NCBI RefSeq assembly: GCF_040183065.1
Contig: NC_091120.1
Span: 182,988,396-183,052,395, forward strand
Origin: Periplaneta americana
Taxonomy: Eukaryota; Arthropoda; Insecta; Blattodea; Blattidae
Length of the DNA stretch: 64,000 bases
Direction of reading: 5' to 3'
Shown one piece after another: positions 20,584-31,111 of this stretch. The position numbers and the translations under genes are program-made. A model generated the notes under the pieces. The model was not told the DNA's origin. It saw only the letters and a list, made by a program, of their open reading frames with translations, and ran no database searches. Within the stretch, counting starts at the first letter, position 1, and the number at the start of each line of letters is the position of its first letter.

Positions 20584-22401
20584 TCTTTTACGGTATGGAT
20601 TATCCGATTTTTTCGATTAACCGTTAGTCCACCCCCTTCACTATCACGGATAATAGAGGTTCTACTGTACTAATAAATATGTAACCGAAATTTTTCTGGT
20701 AATTTTTATCTTTTCCAAAAATATATAATTTAACCATCCTGAGACCGAAAACTGACATTTTTGTTTTTATGTCTGTCTGGATGTTTGTTACCTTTTCACG
20801 CTATAATGGCTGAACGGATTTCTATGAAAATTGGAATATACAGTAAATTAAGTTCGTTCTAACTTAGATTTTAGCCTATATGGCATTCAAAACACTTTAT
20901 TTAAAATGGGAGTTATAAGGAGGCCTGAATTAAATAAATCGAAATATCCCGCTTATTATCGACTTTCATGAAAAATGTTACATAACAAAAGTTCCTGTAA
21001 AATGATTTCCGATATGTATTATTCTGTGCAAAATTTTGATAGGACTGATATTTAACGATATACAAGAGTCTTAAAATAACAATACGTTTTATCACCGTCT
21101 CCTCAGACTAATAGGCTATAATGAAATGAAACAAATGTCTCCGTCTATTTAAGGCCACCTTGAACTCATAAAACAGATAATATTATTCATTTAACACTAT
21201 TTTTATACGGATATAATTCTATAGTATGATGGGAATATATAAATGATTATCAATATTAATATACAGAGAATGTTTGTGTGTTTGTATGAAATAATCTCAG
21301 AAGCTAATTAACCGATTTGGATAAATCCTTCACTATTTGAAATTTGTACTCTCTCTAGATGGATGTAATGCTATATGGGGACTGAGGTAAGATGAAAGTA
21401 GATTTTTATGTACAGAAAACTTGACATTATGTCGAAATATTGTATAACTTGTTGAGCCGTGCTCGACATCGTATTTGTTCATCTAGTACATCACTTCGCC
21501 CGACAGAGTGCTCTCAGACGATATGTCATAGATAGCGCCACTATTTCCTTCATTTCCTTATCCAAATTTTCCTATTGGCCGGTTGATTACGTCAGACGAA
21601 GAGAGAGGAAAAGCGAGGTTATTTGGCTACGCGCAATTATATGTTAGATTACTCAGGGGCCGGAGGACGTACCGATAACATTACTCAGGAGTCGGAGTTA
21701 GTATCGAGAACACTACTCAGCAGCCAGGCCGCGTACCGACAATTTCATTCAGGCAAACGACGTGCATTCGGAAAATAGAGCTCGAATTATATTCTACACT
21801 TGTAACTTAAGTTCATCGTGTTAGATTGTTCGAGAATAGTGTATTATTATATTTCACTTGAGAATTTACGGATTATATGAAACCTTGTTTGAAATATATT
21901 TCGGGATTTAGTGCGGCAATAAGTTGTATCAGTTTTGTTATTATTGGAGTAGGCAAATTTGGATTGTGATATTATTCTCTTTTTGGTGGTATGTGTTTGA
22001 GATATTGTAGTGGATCGTGTATGAAAATCACTCTCTGATGATACGTTTTGGGTTAAGTAATTGGGATTACGTGAAATGATGTAATTGTGATATGTGAGGT
22101 TGTATTGTATTGGGGGGGATACGTGATGACATGTAACTTTGATATGTGAGGTGGTATTGAAGTTCCAAGACGGTTTTGGGTGATAGGGTAGTGATTACGA
22201 TCTCCTGGTTTACATCGTATTAGACGGTGTAATGAACTAGAATAGTATGGGCCTCATTTATCTATTCTAGTACTTGCTACTCCTTATTGATTATTATTGG
22301 TTTCCACGCCGGTATTCAGGAATCGAGTGCACTGACTTTCCGTTGCTATTCTAACGATCATTTGTATTTCAAATTATCGTCGGGTACTTATTATCTATCG
22401 T

Positions 22402-22650
22402 ATCTCTCTCTCTCTCTCTCTCTCTGGCATTGTTTGATTGTAAGGTACAGAGATTATTGTTGGTGCTATCTGCACAGTTTATGTGAGACATATGTGGAAT
22501 TGGTAACTTATATAAGTCTTTGTGAAATACTGGGTTCATGTGTACGTTGAATTTGGTTACTCAGATTTTATGTTATCTGTAATTGAATGGGGCAAGTGTT
22601 ATGAGTTGGTATACTGACTGGACATTCGTGTTGAGGTTTATATCTAGTTG

Positions 22651-22710
<60 letters not shown>

Positions 22711-22711
22711 A
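22402..22711. repeat. Microsatellites (TC)n, (TA)n and (GA)n
   Basis: A TC run of about 22 bases lies at 22402-22424. A TA run at about 22658-22684 is followed directly by a GA run to about 22711. Confidence 0.85.
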
Positions 22712-23392
22712 TTTTTCAACGATTAAATTCTTTATAGGTCAGCAACTGATTATTGAGAAATGGATGTATCAAATTGTATTACGACTTGTAAGTATGTTCG
22801 CCCAGTGTAGTTAATGTTTCCACCATTCAGTTATTGGTTTACTGCTTATTCAGATTATCTTGTAATATTTTCATTCACTTAATTTCATACATATATGTTA
22901 TTTCATTTATCATTCATGTATATTGTTATCCATTATTTGTTAACTATATCTGTTATACAAATTCACACTATTTATTTCTAAAAGTCTTCCACTGCGCACA
23001 TCCAATCATCCAATGTACCATACATCTGGCGAATAACAGCCGCTATAAGAAGTAGAGGAGGAGAGGATGATCGTACATATAACATTGTTTATTTAAACTT
23101 TATTTGGTTCACATAAAATACTCTAATTTTATACACTTCAGTTTATTTTTGTCCTCAGAACATAATAGTATTTTTAAGAGTTTTGTCGCAAGAATGACCA
23201 ATAATACAGCACATATAGAGTGAAAATAGGTATTTTACCATTTAGCTAACTGGAGCTGAGTTATTTTAAAAAGTGTCACGAAATGGCGTTCCTGCGCTTA
23301 TAATTTACCCATATTCGTTTCCTGTGTTTCTTAAAATAATATTTATGTACCACATTTTCATTTTTTTATATTTACATGAACAATGATGGACA

Positions 23393-23830
23393 ACCGAGCG
23401 GATTGGCTCAGACGGTAGAATTTGAGACTCGCGTTCGGGAGGTCACGGGTTCAAACTTTGTGGCCGACAAATATGACTGGGGTTTTTTCATTGTTTCCCT
23501 TAGTAGTATTTTATTTTAGTAGGTTATTTTACGACGCTTTGTCAACAGCTTTGGTTATTTAGCGTCTGAATGAGATGAAGGTGATAATGCCGGTGAAATG
23601 AGTCCGGGGTCCAACACCGAAAGTTACCCAGCATTTGCTCATATTGGGTTGAGGGAAAACCCCGGAAAAAACCTCAACCAGGTAACTTGTCCCGACCGGG
23701 AATCGAACCCGGGCCACCTGGTTTCGCGGCTAGAGTGCTAACCGTTACTCCACAGGCGTGGACTGTTTCCCTTAGTCATAAAGGAAAATGTCATATTGGA
23801 AATTTACATTCCATGATTCATCATAGCCTC
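23393..23830 (+). mobile_element. tRNA-derived SINE, interrupted
   Basis: The head contains an A-box-like TGGCTCAGACGGTAG and a B-box-like GGTTCAAAC about 45 bp later, the internal RNA polymerase III promoter arrangement of tRNA-derived SINEs. The body continues to TGTTTCCCTTAGT, is interrupted by another SINE (23505-23763), then resumes with CATAAAGGAAAATGTC. A functional tRNA is unlikely: no clean cloverleaf is apparent. Confidence 0.6.
23492..23776 (-). mobile_element. tRNA-derived SINE nested in another SINE
   Basis: The body (23505-23763) lies between direct repeats TGTTTCCCTTAGT at 23492-23504 and 23764-23776. On the minus strand the head reads GTGGAGTAACGGTTAGCAC (A-box-like), then GGTTCGATTCCCGG (perfect B-box). 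A specific 3' body follows, ending near TAAAATA. This shows insertion after, and into, the surrounding plus-strand SINE. Confidence 0.88.
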
Positions 23831-24436
23831 AATTACCAATACGATAAACATTAATCAAAATCTATAATCAGTTACGTGAATACAAGCCATTTACAACACA
23901 CTATAGAAACAGGAACTGACCAGGAGTAAAAACGGCCTACTGGTATACCCACATATTCTAGACACGCGACATGGCCACAGACGTTAAAGCGTGTATAAAT
24001 AAGCTTAACAAAGAAAAAAATGCACAGTGAGGTTAACATAAAAAATTATCTTCGTACACAATCTACTTTATGACATTAATTTGGAGTGGTTTATTAATGG
24101 ATGCAGTCAAGACTAATTTATAAAAATGTTAAACGAATTATCCTTGCACCAAAAACGAATGTTTCTCTGTACCAAATGATCCAATTTTAATTATTTGCAT
24201 GTAATAACAATTAAGAAACATGTTAAAGGAATCATCCTTGCAGGGAATGAGTGCTTTCTCTACCAAAATTATCGTATTTTAATTATTTTAATACAATTTC
24301 AATTAAATGACATATTAAACGATTTATCCTTCTATCAAACACGGATGTTGCCTGGACAGAAATGTTCTATTTTAATTATGTAATTACTTTATATTTATTT
24401 CTACCAAGTGCAGCGAAGCACGAGGGTATGGCTAGT

Positions 24437-24894
24437 AGTTAATATACAGTTGGTGATGTTGGAAGCGAAAATATTCAATTTCTAAAATTTTTTTGGTTAA
24501 GATGGAGCTTAATATAAATAATTTCCATCACTAATAAAAGGTGATAGAATATTAGGCTATTATTCTACTGTGGAATGCAAAATGTTTTAAGTCTACGGTA
24601 ACAAACTCATTTAATATTAGTGATAATACATTTTTGTTCATGAATATTGTTTCAATGGGATTAAACGGAAAGTAGAATAATCGGATCTTTACTGCAAAAG
24701 CGAAACTGTTAAGATGAAATTTACTTCTTAGATATGATTATAATCAACAATAAAACTGAAACTGTAATAACATGACTTACCAAAGTTGATGTAGAAGTCC
24801 TGGTAGCAATACGAATCTGCTTTTCCAAACCAGGCCAATTTAGATTTATGTAAATCTTCAGTCCCAGCTCCAATTTTTTTATTTTACAATTTTT
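24437..24894. other. AT-rich sequence, nothing recognised
   Basis: No ORF or repeat boundary is supported. Confidence 0.4.
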
Positions 24895-25375
24895 TTCAGT
24901 TGTTGGTACAATGTTTGAAGAGTTTTTAACTTTTCGAACACTTCTACGTATATGTTTTTATGAGTTCACTGACTAGTTTCTGGAATAATGATTCCCGCTT
25001 GTTTTACTGAGATATTCTTTGTCATGTATATTCAATAGACTTCCAAAAACTTTATGATGTTATTGGAATTCCACTTAGTGGCGCTTGTTTATTAATTTAC
25101 TTCGGCAATAGGCCTAATACCACACACATGACACACACTTTCTGCTGTTGCTACAAATTCGCATTCACACGCGGAAAGTGGTAGAGTCATGTGACGGCAA
25201 AGTGGACACAAAAGTTGACGGATCGGCAACTTAAATCTGCTTGACCTACAAGTCACAACTTGACTTTCTCGACCAAATCACGCCCATATCACACGAGGAA
25301 AGTTGAAGGAAAATCGACTTGCTTCAAGCACTTGACTCCTGTAAACTATCCCCGTGTGAAATAGTCTTATCGTAC
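24895..25375 (+). mobile_element. PIF/Harbinger-like element, 5'-deleted copy
   Basis: Aligns with the right half of the neighbouring copy (about 25828-26312), including CACGTAT-, TTACTTCGGCAATAGGCCTA- and ACACAAAAGTTGACGG-type stretches, and ends with the same terminal inverted repeat (CACTTGACTCCTGTAAACTA then CCCCGTGTGA). The left half is missing. About 20 bp separate it from the next copy. Confidence 0.8.
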
Positions 25376-25397
25376 GGCTTGAAACTGTTCCTTTAAC

Positions 25398-26312
25398 CCG
25401 AGTCACACGGGGATAGATTACAGGAGTCAAGTGCTTGAAGCCTCTAAACTCGATGCTATATGATCACACGGAGACATTAAACTTGAAACCATGCTTGAAA
25501 AAAAGCGCGCGCTGAATGTCGTATTCGTAGTGGTGTTTGAATTCTTGTATTCTGTTATAGTTAATAAAACTCAATAGTGAACTGGCATTTTTAGTTTGGT
25601 GAAACTGAAGATGCCACCAGCATATATTCAGGCATGTGTGCAGCTAATTGGCGCCTTATTATTGTATGAATTACAAAATATTCTTGAAAAAAAGGAAAAG
25701 AGAACATGGGTTAAGAAATGGATTCGTAGAAGAATTATGCACGGTGCATCTAATATCTTGTTGAAAGAATTAGCTGAAGAAGGTCCTGCAGAATACAGGA
25801 AACATCTCAGAATGAGTCCTGTTTTAAGGGTTTTTAACTTTTTTCGAACCACTTCTACGTCTATGTTTTCGAAACCTTGTTCCATGAGTTCACTGACTAG
25901 TTTCTGGAATAATAATTCCCGCTTGTTTTTATTGAGGTATTCTTTGTCACGTATATTTCATACAAGTTCATACTTCTCATACACTTCCAAAAACTTTATG
26001 ATATCGTTTGAATTCCACTTAGGGGTGGTCATTATTATTAATTATTAATTTACTTCGACAATAGGCCTAAAACTACAAACTTTCTACTTTCCAAGTTGCT
26101 ATAAGTTCGCATTCACACGCGGGAAGTGGTGGAGTCAAGTTGGTCACGTGACGAGAAAGTGGACACAAAAGTTGACGGGTCGTCACCTCAAATTCTGCTT
26201 GATCGCCAAGTCACAACTTGACTGTCTCGACCATATCACACGGGGAAAGTTGAAGGAAAGTCGACTTGCTCCAAGCACTTGACTCCTGTAAACTATTCCC
26301 GTGTGAATTAGC
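25398..26312 (+). mobile_element. PIF/Harbinger-like element with terminal inverted repeats
   Basis: The ends are inverted over about 38 bp: TCACACGGGGATAG at the left (then ACAGGAGTCAAGTGCTTG) and the reverse complement ending CCCGTGTGA at the right. A fragment of a Harbinger-type transposase (25614-25825) lies within. The bulk of the nuclease has been deleted, so this is non-autonomous. A 3-bp target duplication is not clear. Confidence 0.8.
25596..26048 (+). pseudogene. Harbinger transposase N-terminal fragment
   Basis: The frame begins with a short leader, then EKKEKRTWVKKWIRRR, HGASNILLKELAEEGPAEYR and KHLRMSP. This is the characteristic start of PIF/Harbinger nucleases (W-V-K-W, then L-L-E-L, Y-x-L-R-M). 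After about residue 80 the reading becomes unrelated sequence, because the catalytic region is deleted. It is open for 150 codons but is not expected to make an active enzyme. Confidence 0.65.
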
Positions 26313-26715
26313 CTTTTTCTACGAGGAGAAGAGGACGAGATTGTTGTGTGAGATATACTGTATACGCAGGTTTTTAGGGATTATACGCCGGGTTTTTCTT
26401 TGTACTCGGCAACAGTGATATTGGTTCAGATATTCAAGAGATTTCCTTGTCGACTTTAGTGAGAAACTAAGCCATCTTTCTTAGGCCCGATTGTATAAAC
26501 AATTTAATCTTGGATCAGAGGTTAAATTGATCCTTGTTCTAGCTGAACTTGGAATTTTGTGTTCTACGAAGTCTAATCTGAGATTAATTTGTATCAAACT
26601 AAAGTCAACTTTGACTGAAGAAATTTCTCCGATTAAGTTAGATGATCCAAGTTGAGTTATTTCTTTTCTGTTTGAAATATACAAGTGACAGATTGTGCAA
26701 ATAAAATATCCATTC

Positions 26716-26716
<1 letters not shown>

Positions 26717-26769
<53 letters not shown>
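26717..26769 (+). repeat. (TTA)n microsatellite
   Basis: About 17 uninterrupted TTA units. Confidence 0.95.
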
Positions 26770-26771
<2 letters not shown>

Positions 26772-26797
26772 CTTAATCTTAATAGGTATGGTATGTA

Positions 26798-27215
26798 CGA
26801 GGCGCATCCAGAAAGTAAGTTTCCCTATCTTTTTTTTTTTTAAAAAAAGAACACACACTTTCAGGAAAACATTTATTGGCAACAGGTACAGCAATGTTTC
26901 AGCTATTTTTTAACATAGCCACCATCAGAATTGAGACACTTGTCGTATCGTGGGATCAACTTTTGTATCCCTCTGTCGTAGAACTCTGCCGCCTGTGAAT
27001 GGAACCAGCGTGTGACAGACGTCTTCAGCTCTTCGTCGTTGCCAAAACGCTCACCGGAGGACAGGAATTTCTTGAGGTGCAAGAAAACGTGAAAATCGCT
27101 GGGAGCAAGATCAGGACTGTAGGGTGGATGATCAAAAACTCCCAGCCAAATTCTGTCAAAACAGCTGCTGTGCACCATGGTGCACTGTTTTCCGCGGGTA
27201 AGGGACGCTAGCCCC
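26798..27215 (-). pseudogene. mariner transposase, C-terminal relic
   Basis: The minus strand from about 27215 to 26903 encodes DHPPYSPDLAPSDFHVFLHL (the mariner D,D34D block), then KKFLSSGERF and QAAEFYDRGIQKLIPRYDKC near the end. A frameshift just before DHPPYS joins a TEFGWE-like segment in another frame. The terminus CGAGGCGCATCCAGAAAGTA at 26798 follows a TA dinucleotide and looks like a mariner inverted repeat. The N-terminal two thirds and the other end are missing. Confidence 0.85.
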
Positions 27216-27369
27216 TGGGTGCTCTGCGTTGAGAAACGCTGTTCTAAGATATTTTCGCAAGCTGCTTCTTGTGGCCTACAGCTAGCTCTGACATATCGCT
27301 GACTGAGAACCAGACTGTTCTAAGTCCAACTTTTTATAAGAAAGAAATCTGTCTTTCATTCTGTTCCAG

Positions 27370-27515
27370 CAGTGACGTCGCCAGGATCAGAGCAAGGGGG
27401 GGTGCGGATGGGGTGCGACATTTAAAAATGGGGTGCGAGCTGTAAAAATGTGGTACATAAAAAACCGAAAATGTTCTTTCATGCACTTGAGCGCATACTA
27501 TACATCTGTTTATTA

Positions 27516-27568
<53 letters not shown>

Positions 27569-27767
27569 GCTCATCATATCCATTACGATACACTATGGGA
27601 CGTAGTTGATTTTTCACATCCAAGAAATTTTTTTTTTTTTTTTGTTCTTCAAAATAATTTATGCCTAGTATTTTGTTAATAAATTGCCCTTTGGGTTGCG
27701 GAAAGGGGTGCTCCGATTTTTTATGGGGTGCTTGCGCACCCTTTGGCACCCCCTAGCGACGTCCCTG
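27370..27767. mobile_element. hAT-type MITE with perfect 8-bp duplication
   Basis: A 398-bp element with inverted ends CAGTGACGTCGCCAGG (left) and CAGGGACGTCGCTAGG (right, reverse complement). It is flanked by TGTTCCAG at 27362-27369 and 27768-27775. CAG-type ends and an 8-bp duplication are diagnostic of hAT. The interior is non-coding, with GGGGTGCG-rich motifs, an (AAT)/(TTA)n run and a T-run. Confidence 0.93.
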
Positions 27768-27807
27768 TGTTCCAGTTCTTGTCTGCATATATGAATCGAA
27801 CAAAATT

Positions 27808-28052
27808 AAAGAGTCCACTGCAAGAATGATGGATGTCACTTTCTTATCGAAAATGAACCAAGACTGTCAATGCATAGCTTAATACATATAGAATGTACAT
27901 ACAGAGTAATATGGCATTAACACTGATAGTCACTGTCCAGAAATAATCAGAAAATCACAGTTAAGCTTTGAGCGCTAAGCATTTCAAACTTTCAATTGCT
28001 TCTTCTGCAAAATGTATTCCAAATGACATCCATCATTCTTGCAGTGGACTCT
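27808..28052. repeat. Inverted repeat at a LINE junction
   Basis: AGAGTCCACTGCAAGAATGA and the next nine bases (27808-27837) recur as the reverse complement at about 28023-28052. The spacer holds non-coding sequence. The right arm is LINE coding sequence, so the left arm is an inverted copy of LINE DNA. Confidence 0.75.
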
Positions 28053-28385
28053 TCATATATTTTGTCTTTTCGGGATTTACTTCCAAACCTATCTCTTTAC
28101 TTGCTTCAAGTAAAATTCCCGTATTTTCCCTAATCGTTGGTGGATTTTCTCCTAACATACGTCATCCGCATAGACAAGCAGCTGATGTAACCCGTTCAAT
28201 TCCAGACCCTATCTGTTATCCTGGACTTTCCTAATGGCATACTCTAGAGCAAAGTTAAAAAGTAAAGGTGATAGTGTATCTCCTTGCTTTAGCCCACAGT
28301 GAATTGGAAACGCATCTGACAGAAACTGACCTATACGGACTACGTTACAATTTATAACACACATAAACTGTTGAAGTGGCGATTA
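27970..28385 (-). pseudogene. RTE-like LINE reverse-transcriptase fragment
   Basis: The minus strand reads DAFPIHCGLKQGDTLSPLLF, FALEYAIRKVQDNR, then GLELNGLHQLLVYADDV. These are the RT motifs B and C with catalytic YADD. It continues, with frameshifts, into EIGLEVNPEKTK. The last ~75 bp are nearly identical to the start of the fragment at 62285-62646, tying both to one family. Stops and truncation make it inactive. Confidence 0.85.
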
Positions 28386-28869
28386 TCTCTATCAATGTAA
28401 GAATGATAGCGAAAAATCAAAATTTAACAAATGAAGATAGTAGGAAATACCGGAAAGAGATGGAAGGATTAATACAGTGAATATAAGGATAAAATCAGAA
28501 CGAATAAAATAAAATGATTTTCGTGGCCATAATGGATGATGATGGTCATAGACAAATGCAACAGAAAACCTCCAACTCAATGTATATAATCAAGAGAATA
28601 TTAAAATGTAAGGGATGGTTATTGCCATTGGTGGCAAAAATTGGAACTAAATATCATGTTACACATCCCTATCACTATTGAAGGTATTCTTTACATCAAA
28701 ATTATTACTATTATTATCATTATTTTTTTCATATTACACTCCAAATGTAGAGAGCACAATGATTATCACCTTAAATGTAATGTTTAATTACAATATGCAT
28801 AAGCCTACGCACATTATGGAGTTTGGTATACAAATAGATTACGGTATATAAAAAATACTGTTCTATACT

Positions 28870-28922
<53 letters not shown>

Positions 28923-29038
28923 CTTGTATTTATTGTTCCTGCTTGTGTACAACTCTTGAAGTAAAGTTTCGATCTTGTGATTTTGGAAGTTTTCCTTCAG
29001 AATAAAAACATTTGAATTAATAAGATAAATACATATAT
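28386..29038. other. Intergenic sequence with (AAT)n, 3' flank of GMC gene 2
   Basis: An AAT run lies at about 28872-28920. No gene is recognised. Confidence 0.5.
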
Positions 29039-29044
29039 TTTATT
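29039..29044 (-). promoter_or_regulatory. Polyadenylation signal AATAAA for GMC gene 2
   Basis: AATAAA on the minus strand, about 130 bp past the stop codon at 29175, is well placed for 3' end formation. Confidence 0.5.
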
Positions 29045-29174
29045 CCAAAAAAAAACACAAACAAGCAATTTAAGTACATACAAATATGACATAAATCACC
29101 TTCCCTGAAATATTTTGAACTGTGTAAGAGTTTTAGTGAGTGACAGAAGTGTGAGTTTGTGGTTAATATAATAT

Positions 29175-30950
29175 TTACTGCTTCCAATCCTCTTTGATCA
29201 TATCTGCAGCTTTCTCAGCAATCATATAAACGGGAGCCATCGTATGACCCGAAGGCACAGTAGGCATCACGGAAGCATCAACAACTCTGAGATTGTCAAA
29301 TCCTTTCACTCGCAGTCTAGGATCCACAACGGCATCTGGATCCGAAGCTGGACCCATCTTTGCAGTTCCTGCAGCGTGTTGAATACAAAGAGTCAATTGC
29401 CGAATAGAACATTCCCAGTAATCATCAGAGCCGAATGTGTAGCCCCGGCAAGGAGGCAAAGGTTTTCTGTAAACTTCAGCGCCAAATTTCTTCAACGCCT
29501 CAGCATCTATTATATTGAGTGCGTGATTAAGACCCTTAATTATAACTTCCAAATCTCTGTGATCGGAGAAATATCCAGGGTAAATAAGAGGGTCACTATG
29601 AGGGTTCGTATCCTTGAGTTCTATTTTTCCTGAACTGTATGGATGTAAGAGAATAGGTAGGATGGTAAAGCCATTCTTCTCCTTTAGATCTGAATAGAAC
29701 TCATTATAGCTTTCGTTTAGGACACCCAAGGGACTCAAATAAAATGGAATTGTGGGAAGTAATTGCCCAGCGAAGAACAACTCCATCTCAGGACGATCGT
29801 CCTTGTCGCCTATATCTACAAAATTTATAGCTTCGAAACCACTTGGTACGGTGAATTCCCCAGAATCGTCTTTAACATAACGTATTGCATTTTTAAAGAC
29901 ATTCATCATATGGTCTAGTCGTATATCTTCGGTTTTGTTTATAGTAAAAAAGAAGCTCAGTAAGCCTACATGGTCCTGCAGATTGTGACCTACTGCCAAA
30001 TCTTTAATAACAATAATATTGTGCTTTTCAAGATGTTTCTTGGGACCGATTCCAGACAGCATGAGCAACTGTGGAGAATTTATGGCTCCTGCAGAAAGAA
30101 TCACTTCCTTTTTGGCAAAAGCTTTCCTTGGTATCAGATTAAACATTTTGTATTCAACTCCTTTAGCTTTACCTGTTTTTGGATCAATAATGATCTTAGT
30201 CACCGTACTCTTAGTTTTTATGACCAAGTTATCCCTTTTGACTCCTCTAAGAAATGCTCCATATGAACTTACTCTCTCTCCATTCTTCATAGTTGTTTGG
30301 ACATAAGAGAAGCCAGTCTGATTAACTCCGTTATAATCTACATATTTGTACCCTTTCTCAATGCCGGAATCAATGAAAGCGGTCGCAAGTTCTGTATGGT
30401 AAGGAGGATATGAAATGTCTAATTCTCCAGTCGTTGAGTGGTATTTCGTCTCTTTCTGCAATTGTGGGATGTTCATCTTCTCGTGCTTCAAGAAGTATTT
30501 CGTCACATTGGCGTAATTCCAACCTTCGTTACCCATTTCTGCCCATTTGTCGTAGTCCTTGCGGTTGCCTTTCGTGTATATCTGAGCGTTGATTAGACTG
30601 CTGCCTCCCAGTCCCTTTCCCTTGGGATAAATCAAGCGACCGTCTTTCAAACCGAGACCAAATTTGTCACTCTTCTCCGCCCTGAAGCCCCAGTTGTAGG
30701 GTGACAAGATAAACATGGGTCCGATGAGAGGGATGTCATTGAAGAAATGCTCTGAGAAACCGGCTTCGAGGAGAAGTACTTTCCAGTTAGACACCTCAGA
30801 CAACCGAGCCGCTAACAAGCATCCCGCTGTGCCTCCCCCAACTATGATGAAGTCATAGTCATCTTGTGCGTATGTCACCTGTTGCGTCAGCACCAGAATC
30901 GCCCACAGTGCAATCACTGCTTGCGTCTTCTTGCAACACACCCCGGCAAT
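29175..30950 (-). CDS. Glucose dehydrogenase [FAD, quinone]-like GMC oxidoreductase, main coding exon
   Basis: Second GMC-family flavoenzyme, about 590 residues, expected to be secreted and to oxidise glucose or a related alcohol. Seen (numbered from the GTG codon at 30941): hydrophobic segment VIALWAILVL; GGGTAG dinucleotide motif; canonical signature 1 (GKGLGGSSLINAQIYTKGN); canonical signature 2 (INSPQLLMLSGIG); catalytic His522 (QHAAGTAKMG) and His566 (SGHTMAP). The frame has no ATG before the conserved part. Upstream an in-frame TAG forms the AG of a splice acceptor at 30951-30952. The coding exon therefore begins at 30950 (ATT GCC GGG GTG), and the true start lies in an upstream exon I could not place. 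Unlike gene 1, both signatures are standard, so this is the better candidate for a fully active enzyme. Confidence 0.93.
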   Translation of the reverse strand: MAGVCCKKTQAVIALWAILVLTQQVTYAQDDYDFIIVGGGTAGCLLAARLSEVSNWKVLLLEAGFSEHFFNDIPLIGPMFILSPYNWGFRAEKSDKFGLGLKDGRLIYPKGKGLGGSSLINAQIYTKGNRKDYDKWAEMGNEGWNYANVTKYFLKHEKMNIPQLQKETKYHSTTGELDISYPPYHTELATAFIDSGIEKGYKYVDYNGVNQTGFSYVQTTMKNGERVSSYGAFLRGVKRDNLVIKTKSTVTKIIIDPKTGKAKGVEYKMFNLIPRKAFAKKEVILSAGAINSPQLLMLSGIGPKKHLEKHNIIVIKDLAVGHNLQDHVGLLSFFFTINKTEDIRLDHMMNVFKNAIRYVKDDSGEFTVPSGFEAINFVDIGDKDDRPEMELFFAGQLLPTIPFYLSPLGVLNESYNEFYSDLKEKNGFTILPILLHPYSSGKIELKDTNPHSDPLIYPGYFSDHRDLEVIIKGLNHALNIIDAEALKKFGAEVYRKPLPPCRGYTFGSDDYWECSIRQLTLCIQHAAGTAKMGPASDPDAVVDPRLRVKGFDNLRVVDASVMPTVPSGHTMAPVYMIAEKAADMIKEDWKQ

Positions 30951-30952
30951 CT

Positions 30953-31111
30953 ATGCAAGAATGTAATATTTTAGTCACAGAATTATCAGGATGTATAACT
31001 GTGCATCTATTCGAAGCTTGACACTATAGAAAATATAATTATTTCATTTTACCAAAAATAGAGATATTAATTTGCTCTACGAAAAGATCACCATTCATAG
31101 TATTTTTTATA
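30953..31111. other. Putative intron or 5' flank of GMC gene 2
   Basis: AT-rich sequence directly upstream of the splice acceptor. No start exon is recognisable here. Confidence 0.4.

Larger units (their letters stand above)
19258..20667 (+). mobile_element. pogo/Tigger-type transposon with nested repeat
   Basis: The ends are inverted: CAGTAGAACCCCGATTATCC at the left and CGGATAATAGAGGTTCTACTG-like at the right (ends at 20667, next bases TA). This terminal motif is typical of pogo/Tigger elements. Inside are a CENP-B-type helix-turn-helix relic (19587-19805) and a complete family-B repeat (19921-20583) that was inserted later. The left flank reads TT where TA is expected, so one half of the TA duplication has mutated. 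Confidence 0.8.
20737..24435 (+). mobile_element. Helitron-like block (3' end clear, 5' end tentative)
   Basis: The right end reads GTGC-AGCGAA-GCAC (hairpin), GAGGGTATGG, CTAG, then T at 24436: a Helitron 3' terminus. Just before it lie three degenerate ~93-bp tandem repeats (24126-24396), a common feature of non-autonomous Helitron relatives. The tentative 5' end is TCCTGAGACCGAAAACTGAC at 20737, preceded by A, as Helitrons require. A second start-like region near 21265 suggests a mosaic or two overlapping copies. No Rep/helicase gene is visible. Confidence 0.5.

Noticed and set aside
21648..21735. Three spaced ACTCAGGGGCCGG-like repeats near 21650-21730
   Set aside because: Suggestive of a short tandem repeat or LTR-like region, but too diverged and no paired LTR was found.
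23393..23763. Functional tRNA genes
   Set aside because: A and B boxes are present but no clean acceptor stem is apparent. Both belong to SINE heads, one with a SINE-type target duplication.
29244..30592. Plus-strand ORFs of 60-129 codons inside GMC gene 2
   Set aside because: Antisense shadows of the minus-strand GMC gene.
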